A stretch of DNA of 13,028 nucleotides from Intestinibacter sp. Lineage in GTDB: Bacteria > Bacillota > Clostridia > Peptostreptococcales > Peptostreptococcaceae. The position numbers and the translations under genes are program-made. Under the pieces are notes generated by a model, which was given only the letters and a program-made list of their open reading frames with translations, was not told the origin of the DNA and did no database searches. The DNA lies in contig NZ_JALEXO010000143.1 in assembly GCF_022780145.1 (NCBI RefSeq), positions 1-13,028 of the forward strand, in the 5' to 3' direction. Positions 8,601 to 13,028 of this stretch are shown piece by piece (within the stretch, counting starts at the first letter, position 1; every line of letters starts with the position of its first letter).

Positions 8601-9107
8601 AGGAGTATTCATCCAGCGGCAATTTTATACTGCAAGATAGACAATCCGATTGCGAAGTTCAACGAAAACAAAGAGGAAGAGCAAATTGACGAGGAAATTT
8701 TAAAGCAATCTAAGATGAAGGGATTGCTCGCAAAGGATGTGCACATAATCAAAAAGATGGATAAATCACTATATGAAGAGGACGTGAAATCATCGCTAAT
8801 AGTTCCAGTCACTTTAAATAAAGATGGAAGCTTGTCAAAGAGCACAAACGGCGTGACTTATGAAGAATTTGAAGTGCTTAGAAAATACGTAAAATACGAG
8901 ATAAAAGAATTATGTCAAGGCATGCTAGGTGGAGATATAAGCATAAATCCTAACAAACACAAGGACAAAACTTCATGTGATTTCTGCCTATACAATGCAA
9001 TTTGTCAATTTGACCCTACACTTAAGGACAACAATTACAAAATAATAAAGGATAAAAAGAACGAGGAAATTATTAGAATGATGGCTGAGGAGGTGGAAGA
9101 AGAATGA
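5646..9107 (+). CDS. addB: ATP-dependent helicase/deoxyribonuclease subunit B (AddB)
   Basis: AddB forms the AddAB heterodimer, which unwinds and degrades DNA from double-strand ends until it meets a Chi site, leaving a 3' tail for RecA. The protein has 1153 residues from ATG 5646, close to the Bacillus subtilis AddB length of 1166. The N-terminal GRGGSGKS (8-15) is an intact Walker A, and YIYIDEF (Asp about 204) is the Walker B-like segment; the rest of the helicase region is diverged, as usual for AddB. The C-terminal nuclease carries H819 in GTFIHNIM, D932 in GQIDRID, D949 and K951 in VDYKS, and a following QLQLLVYLDA helix. C789 (YSSCPFAYF) and C1111, C1114, C1120 (Cx2Cx5C) form the iron-sulfur cluster known in AddB and essential for binding DNA ends. 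It overlaps the upstream nuclease gene by one base and addA by four (ATGA). Confidence 0.97.
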   Translation: MGLRFVFGRGGSGKSTYLLNEIKARVQDDETTPVVLLVPEQYSFEMEKKVSSLYLGEQKDKYMRTRVFSFNTMSAFVFTQAGGLTDVNINSSGKAMITYKAIENVLDDLNVFSKAATQTGFVGSMSEMISELKQYNVNYDMLEYISEDIQNETLKLKLKDISKIYEAFENQLHENYIDSQDMLGSLAQKLEKTTYFDGSYIYIDEFTGFTPKQYSILAGLMRKAKEVTISLTVDSVNYLQYRKNDPFSRTKYTYEKLRKIAMDNGIKINSHVDLNKGKIKRFENNDELLHLERYYNAYPYREYEKDVNYIKVKEFNNLYDEVEHIAKEIVNLVRDKNVRYRDITVATRDLNKYDFLVHSIFDEYEIPNFIDKKRDIKSNPIVVLITSALEMKNKRYSYEVMFRYLKSGFIGLTVDEVSLIENYVILNGIKGKKWLEEKWEYRAINNYNADMSEEEATTIDRINQIKDRALNPVLKLQENLKGKKSCREICRCIYDFLVELNMEQNIYDLVESFKEKGELDIASQYSQVWDIVIDILDQIVEIMGDDVVSIDKFVKIIGLGFEEYELGLVPPSVDQVLVSSVDRMKNPDTKYLYLIGVTDGVFPLISKEKGILSDKDRNTLLDRGVELDIDSKTKTFEEQFLVYKALTSTSENLILTYPVADSEGKSLRPSIIISRLKKIFKKLEVESYLLDLKKETEEEMLDEVTVKSPTFNRMVNKIKSFDNGEEIENLWLDVYRYFANDDKYGEITTKIISGLTYTNMVQNVSEEKIKKLYETNNLSISRLEKYSSCPFAYFIQYGLKAQERREYSFAAPDLGTFIHNIMYEFSKSLEKENLTWNEINEAYIEKKVNSIVDFMISQIPGFILNSSPRYKYLSYRLKRMLIAAINIIATQIRSGEFEPIDYEVNFGQTGKYPPIKIILEDGKEINLVGQIDRIDEFDENDDKYIRIVDYKSSDKNISLTEVYYGLQLQLLVYLDAILESFIKKGRSIHPAAILYCKIDNPIAKFNENKEEEQIDEEILKQSKMKGLLAKDVHIIKKMDKSLYEEDVKSSLIVPVTLNKDGSLSKSTNGVTYEEFEVLRKYVKYEIKELCQGMLGGDISINPNKHKDKTSCDFCLYNAICQFDPTLKDNNYKIIKDKKNEEIIRMMAEEVEEE

Positions 9108-12100
9108 GTACCCCAAAATGGACAATAGAGCAACAAAACGTAATCGACAGTAGAGGTGGAAACCTGCTAGTTGCGGCTGCTGCCGGCTCTGGTAAAACTG
9201 CCGTACTTGTAGAGCGTATAATCCAGATGATTTTAAATGAGGATTTAAAAATAGATATAGACAAATTATTAGTAGTTACCTTCACAAATGCAGCTGCATC
9301 TGAGATGAGGGAGAGAATAGGAGATGCTATTTCTAAGAAATTAGACGAAAACCCAGAAAACGAACACCTTCAAGATCAGCTAGTTCTTTTAAATAAGGCG
9401 AGCATAACTACAATACACTCATTTTGTCTAGAGGTTATAAAGTCGAATTTCCACAAGATAAATTTAGACCCTAATTTTAGGATAGGAGATGAGACAGAGT
9501 GCTCGCTTATGAAATTAGAGGCTATAGATGAGACATTTGATATGCTTTACGAGAAAAACGACGAGGAATTCTGCTATTTAGTGGATTGTTATGCAGAAAA
9601 AAGAGGAGATACAAATTTACAAAAGCTTATTTTATCAATATACAGCTTTGTAATGGCGTCTCCATATCCAAAGGTATGGCTAAGAGAAAGTGCAGAAGAC
9701 TTCAATGTCGATGAAAACTTCGATTTTGCGACATCTAAGTGGGCAAAGGCTATACTTGAAACTGTTAAGATTCAAATTGAGGGTATCGAAAAATCTATTC
9801 AAAGGGCTATTGAGGATGTCGAGGACATAGATGAACTGGCGACTTTCACAGATAAATTGAGGATAGAGCACCAAATGATAAAAGATATATCGATTGCATG
9901 TGAAACATCGTGGACTGATGCTCACAATAAAATTTCAAATATAAAATTTGAAAATTACGCCAAAGGAGTAAAGAGAATTCCAAAAGATGCTCCTTACTAT
10001 ATAAAGGAAGAAAAAGACAAGGCAAAAAAAATAAGAGACAACGCAAAAAAATCAATTGAGAAAATCAGAGGATCTGTATTTAATAAGCCTTACGAGGATT
10101 TAAACGACGAAATCAGATTTTTATATCCTGTAGTCAAATCTCTTTCAGATGTAGTTTTAATATTTGAAGAAATCTACAGCCAAAAGAAGAGAGAGAAGGG
10201 AATAATAGACTTCAACGATATAGAGCATTTTGCACTTAGAATTTTAACTGAGACAGATGAAAACGGAGAATTTTTATTCGACGAAAATGGAAGAAATATC
10301 CCTTCAGATATAGCACTTGAGTATAGAGACAAATTCTATGAAATATTCATAGACGAGTACCAAGACAGTAACCAGGTTCAGGAGGTAATACTTTCTACTA
10401 TAGCTAAGCAAAAAGAGCCAAACAGATTTATGGTCGGCGATGTAAAACAGAGTATTTATAGATTTAGACAGGCAAAACCCGAGATATTTTTGCAAAAATA
10501 CGCAACCTACGATACAGATTTATCTAGCAAATATAAAAAGATAATGCTATACAAAAACTTCAGAAGTAGAAAAGAAGTAGTCGACAGTGTAAATTATATT
10601 TTTGAGCATATAATGAGCGAAAATCTAGGTGAAATAGAGTACAACGAAGAAGAGAGATTGAACTTAGGTGCGAGCTTTGAAGAGATAGATGATGAAAAAG
10701 TAATCTTAGGTGGACCTACAGAAATCCACTTGATGGAAAAGAAAGTAGATGAAGTCGAAAATCCTGAGGAGGAAGAGGTAGACGACGAGGATTTAGATGC
10801 AAGTCAAATAGAAGCTAGAATGGTTGGAAAGATAATAAAGGATATCTTAAAGCCAAATGAAAACGGCGAGAGAATGCAGGTATTTGACAAGAGATTGGGG
10901 ATGTACAGAGATGTGGATTACAAGGATATAGTGATCTTGCTCAGAGCGACATCTGCGTGGGCGCCTGTATTTGCTGAAGAGCTCATAAATATGGATATCC
11001 CAACTTACGCAGACATCGGACAAGGGTATTTTGAGACTATGGAAATACAAGTTATAATGTCGTATCTAAAGGTAATTGACAATCCAATGCAGGATATTCC
11101 ACTTATTGCTATTTTGAGATCTCCTATATATGGTTTTACACCAGAGGAATTCATCGATATCAGAGTTGTGGATAAAAAGGTCAGCTTTTATGAGGCTATG
11201 AAGATTTTTGTAGGCGAAAAAATCGATGTACAGGAAGTTGTCGTTGAGGATGAACAACAGGATTTAGATGGTGAAGTTGAGATACAAGAAAATATATATG
11301 ATTATTATCAAGATATCGAACCTGAAGGTTTTATATGCAATGAAGAAGATTTAGAAGAAGAAAATCCACTTAAACAAAAGGTTAGAAGATTCTTAGACGA
11401 TTTAAAAGAGCTTCAAGAAAAATCTATGTATATGAGTACAGATGAATTTTTATGGTATATATATACAAATAGTGGCTATTATGCATACTGTGGTGCACTA
11501 CCTGGAGGAAGCCAAAGACAGGCGAACTTGAGAATACTATTTGAAAGGGCTAAACAATTTGAAGAGACTAGCTTCAAGGGAATATTTAATTTTATAAATT
11601 TTATAAGCAAGTTAAAAAAATCAAATTCAGATATGGGAAGTGCCAAGACTCTAGGAGAAAATGCAAATGTAGTCAGAATAATGAGTATCCACAAAAGTAA
11701 GGGCTTGGAATTCCCTATAGTAATTTGCTCTGGAATGGGTAGAAATTTCAACACTATGGACTTTAGAAATGACGTATTGTACCATCACGAGCTTGGATAC
11801 GGACCACAAATCGTGGATTTCGAGAGAAGAATTTCATATCCAAGTATCGCCAAGGAAGCCTTAAAGTGTAAAATAAACATAGAAAATATATCAGAGGAGA
11901 TGAGAATCCTATATGTAGCACTTACAAGGGCAAAAGAAAAGCTTATAATAACAGGTTCAGTAAGAGATATAGAAAAAAACATCCACAAGTGGTCTTCAAA
12001 TATATCTAGAGAAAAATCAGTTTCAAAATACGATATTTTAAACGGAAAAAATTATCTAGATTGGATGATGCCGGCATTGATAAAACACGAGGATTTAAAA

Positions 12101-13003
12101 TCTATAAGAGAGATGTACAATATATCAACAGATATATCTATAGAGGATGAATCTAAGTGGTCTATAAAAACATGGAAAAAGGAAGACATAGATTTTGAGA
12201 GACAGGAAAAAGAAGGCATAAGAGAAATTCTAGACAATATGGATTTATCCAAAAACGATACAGAATACTATGGAGAAATCGAAAGAAAGCTTGATTTCGA
12301 ATACCCTTATGAGGCAGTTGTAAAAAAAGCCGCTAGTATATCTGTAACAGAAATAAAGAAAAGACAAGAGGCTTATGAAGAAGAGGATATATCAGCTAGT
12401 TTATACAGACAAAAAACTACACTTAAGAAACCCAAATTCATAAACGAAGACGAAAAAGAAGAAAAGCTAACAGGAGCTAAAAGAGGTACAGTAGTCCACT
12501 TGATAATGGAGGTTCTAGATTTAAACAAGGTATCTACAGAGGATGAAATAAAAGCTCAAATCGAGAGCTTAGTAAAGAGAAATATAATAACTGAAAAGGA
12601 ATCAAAGGTTCTAACTCCTAGAAAGATATCGAAATTTTTCCAATCTCCTATTGGAAGCAGGATGTTAGCTTCAAATTTTGTAAAAAGAGAACAAAAAATA
12701 TACACTCAAATAAAAATGAACGATATATACGTAAACGATGAAGAATTTAAAAATAACAGTGAAACTTACAAAGATGAATCAATTATGCTTAGAGGTGTAA
12801 TCGATGTGTACTTTGAAGAGGACGATCAAATAGTTATTTTGGATTACAAGACAGATAAGGTATATAATAATAAAGAAGAAATAGTATACAGGTACAAAAA
12901 GCAATTAGATATTTATGCAGAGGCGCTTTCTATATTGACGGGGAAAACAGTAAAGGAAAAGTATTTGTATTTATTTAGCATAAATCAAGAGATAAAGGTT
13001 TAA
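9104..13003 (+). CDS. addA: ATP-dependent helicase/nuclease subunit A (AddA)
   Basis: AddA is the 3'-5' motor and second nuclease of AddAB. It has 1299 residues, somewhat longer than B. subtilis AddA (1232). It shows Q motif WTIEQQ (6-11), Walker A AGSGKT (27-32), VTFTNAAASEMRERI (Ia), TTIHSFC, Walker B FIDEYQDSNQVQ (DEYQ 417-420), VGDVKQSIYRFR (III), KNFRSRKEV (IV), SIHKSKGLEF (V, His 863) and YVALTRAKEKL (VI, Arg 942). The C-terminal nuclease has H1132 in GTVVHLIM, D1234 in RGVIDVYF, D1247 and K1249 in LDYKTD, and Q1267 in KKQLDIYAEAL. It lacks the Fe-S cysteines, as expected for AddA. Two acidic stretches lie between motifs IV and V, at about residues 546-573 and 705-754; the second may account for most of the extra length. 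ATG 9104 overlaps the addB stop (ATGA), and TGAGGAGGTGG (9086-9096) supplies the ribosome binding site. Confidence 0.98.
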   Translation: MSTPKWTIEQQNVIDSRGGNLLVAAAAGSGKTAVLVERIIQMILNEDLKIDIDKLLVVTFTNAAASEMRERIGDAISKKLDENPENEHLQDQLVLLNKASITTIHSFCLEVIKSNFHKINLDPNFRIGDETECSLMKLEAIDETFDMLYEKNDEEFCYLVDCYAEKRGDTNLQKLILSIYSFVMASPYPKVWLRESAEDFNVDENFDFATSKWAKAILETVKIQIEGIEKSIQRAIEDVEDIDELATFTDKLRIEHQMIKDISIACETSWTDAHNKISNIKFENYAKGVKRIPKDAPYYIKEEKDKAKKIRDNAKKSIEKIRGSVFNKPYEDLNDEIRFLYPVVKSLSDVVLIFEEIYSQKKREKGIIDFNDIEHFALRILTETDENGEFLFDENGRNIPSDIALEYRDKFYEIFIDEYQDSNQVQEVILSTIAKQKEPNRFMVGDVKQSIYRFRQAKPEIFLQKYATYDTDLSSKYKKIMLYKNFRSRKEVVDSVNYIFEHIMSENLGEIEYNEEERLNLGASFEEIDDEKVILGGPTEIHLMEKKVDEVENPEEEEVDDEDLDASQIEARMVGKIIKDILKPNENGERMQVFDKRLGMYRDVDYKDIVILLRATSAWAPVFAEELINMDIPTYADIGQGYFETMEIQVIMSYLKVIDNPMQDIPLIAILRSPIYGFTPEEFIDIRVVDKKVSFYEAMKIFVGEKIDVQEVVVEDEQQDLDGEVEIQENIYDYYQDIEPEGFICNEEDLEEENPLKQKVRRFLDDLKELQEKSMYMSTDEFLWYIYTNSGYYAYCGALPGGSQRQANLRILFERAKQFEETSFKGIFNFINFISKLKKSNSDMGSAKTLGENANVVRIMSIHKSKGLEFPIVICSGMGRNFNTMDFRNDVLYHHELGYGPQIVDFERRISYPSIAKEALKCKINIENISEEMRILYVALTRAKEKLIITGSVRDIEKNIHKWSSNISREKSVSKYDILNGKNYLDWMMPALIKHEDLKSIREMYNISTDISIEDESKWSIKTWKKEDIDFERQEKEGIREILDNMDLSKNDTEYYGEIERKLDFEYPYEAVVKKAASISVTEIKKRQEAYEEEDISASLYRQKTTLKKPKFINEDEKEEKLTGAKRGTVVHLIMEVLDLNKVSTEDEIKAQIESLVKRNIITEKESKVLTPRKISKFFQSPIGSRMLASNFVKREQKIYTQIKMNDIYVNDEEFKNNSETYKDESIMLRGVIDVYFEEDDQIVILDYKTDKVYNNKEEIVYRYKKQLDIYAEALSILTGKTVKEKYLYLFSINQEIKV

Positions 13004-13010
13004 AGGAGAG
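13002..13010 (+). promoter_or_regulatory. Ribosome binding site for the gene starting at 13015
   Basis: AAAGGAGAG begins within the addA stop codon (TAA 13001-13003) and ends four bases before ATG 13015; its AAGGAG core ends six bases before it. With only 11 bases between addA and the next start, the downstream gene is almost surely in the same transcript. Confidence 0.7.
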
Positions 13011-13014
13011 AAAA

Positions 13015-13028
13015 ATGAAATTTATTCA
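13015..13028 (+). CDS. sbcD: Start of the next gene, probably exonuclease SbcCD subunit D (SbcD), cut by the window edge
   Basis: Only four codons and two further bases are present. They read M-K-F-I followed by CA, which must be His or Gln. SbcD/Mre11-type nucleases often begin MKFIHTSDWH, and in many Firmicutes sbcD and sbcC follow addB and addA. The name therefore rests on a very short N-terminus plus established gene order. The ATG itself is well supported by the AAAGGAGAG site just upstream. Confidence 0.5.

Noticed and set aside
2647..8619. Copies of AGCGG, the B. subtilis Chi sequence, at 2647, 3095, 5679, 6864 and 8615
   Set aside because: A five-base word at this density is about what base composition gives by chance, and the Chi sequence of this organism is unknown.
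353..12252. Open frames of 60-161 codons on the minus strand
   Set aside because: All lie opposite strongly supported coding genes, have no recognisable motifs and no consistent ribosome sites, and the AT-rich codon use of the + strand genes explains them.

Overview
The window is AT-rich and every gene lies on the + strand. Short or overlapping gene junctions, strong Shine-Dalgarno sequences (AAGGAGG-like) and AddA/AddB rather than RecBCD point to a low-GC Firmicute. The style suggests an anaerobe of the class Clostridia, possibly Peptostreptococcaceae or a relative. That placement is an inference from gene content and composition, not from a marker gene.

Layout. (1) Positions 1-767 hold the 3' part of a membrane (renal-type) dipeptidase, family M19, whose start lies off the left edge. 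(2) A short junction (768-831) contains a hairpin followed by a T-rich tract, a probable weak terminator. (3) Positions 832-5646 hold three tightly overlapping genes. They encode a helicase-fold protein without a Walker A motif, a complete UvrD-like SF1A helicase with no nuclease domain, and a small stand-alone PD-(D/E)XK nuclease with a four-cysteine iron-sulfur signature. (4) Positions 5646-13003 hold addB and addA, the two subunits of the AddAB helicase-nuclease that resects double-strand breaks for RecA recombination. Both have intact ATPase and nuclease motifs. (5) The last 14 bases start another gene reading MKFI, which by context and N-terminus is probably sbcD.

How they fit together. 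From 832 to 13003 every gene overlaps the next by 1 to about 17 bases, and the next start follows addA by 11 bases, so the set should be one translationally coupled operon for DNA-end processing. The most interesting point is that the three-gene block repeats the parts list of an AddAB/RecBCD enzyme in separate polypeptides: one active motor, one ATPase-dead helicase-like scaffold (as RecC is within RecBCD) and one Fe-S nuclease of the AddB type. It sits directly upstream of, and is coupled to, the canonical AddAB. I infer that it is a split, paralogous end-processing complex. It could also be an accessory or defence module, and the sequence alone cannot settle its role.
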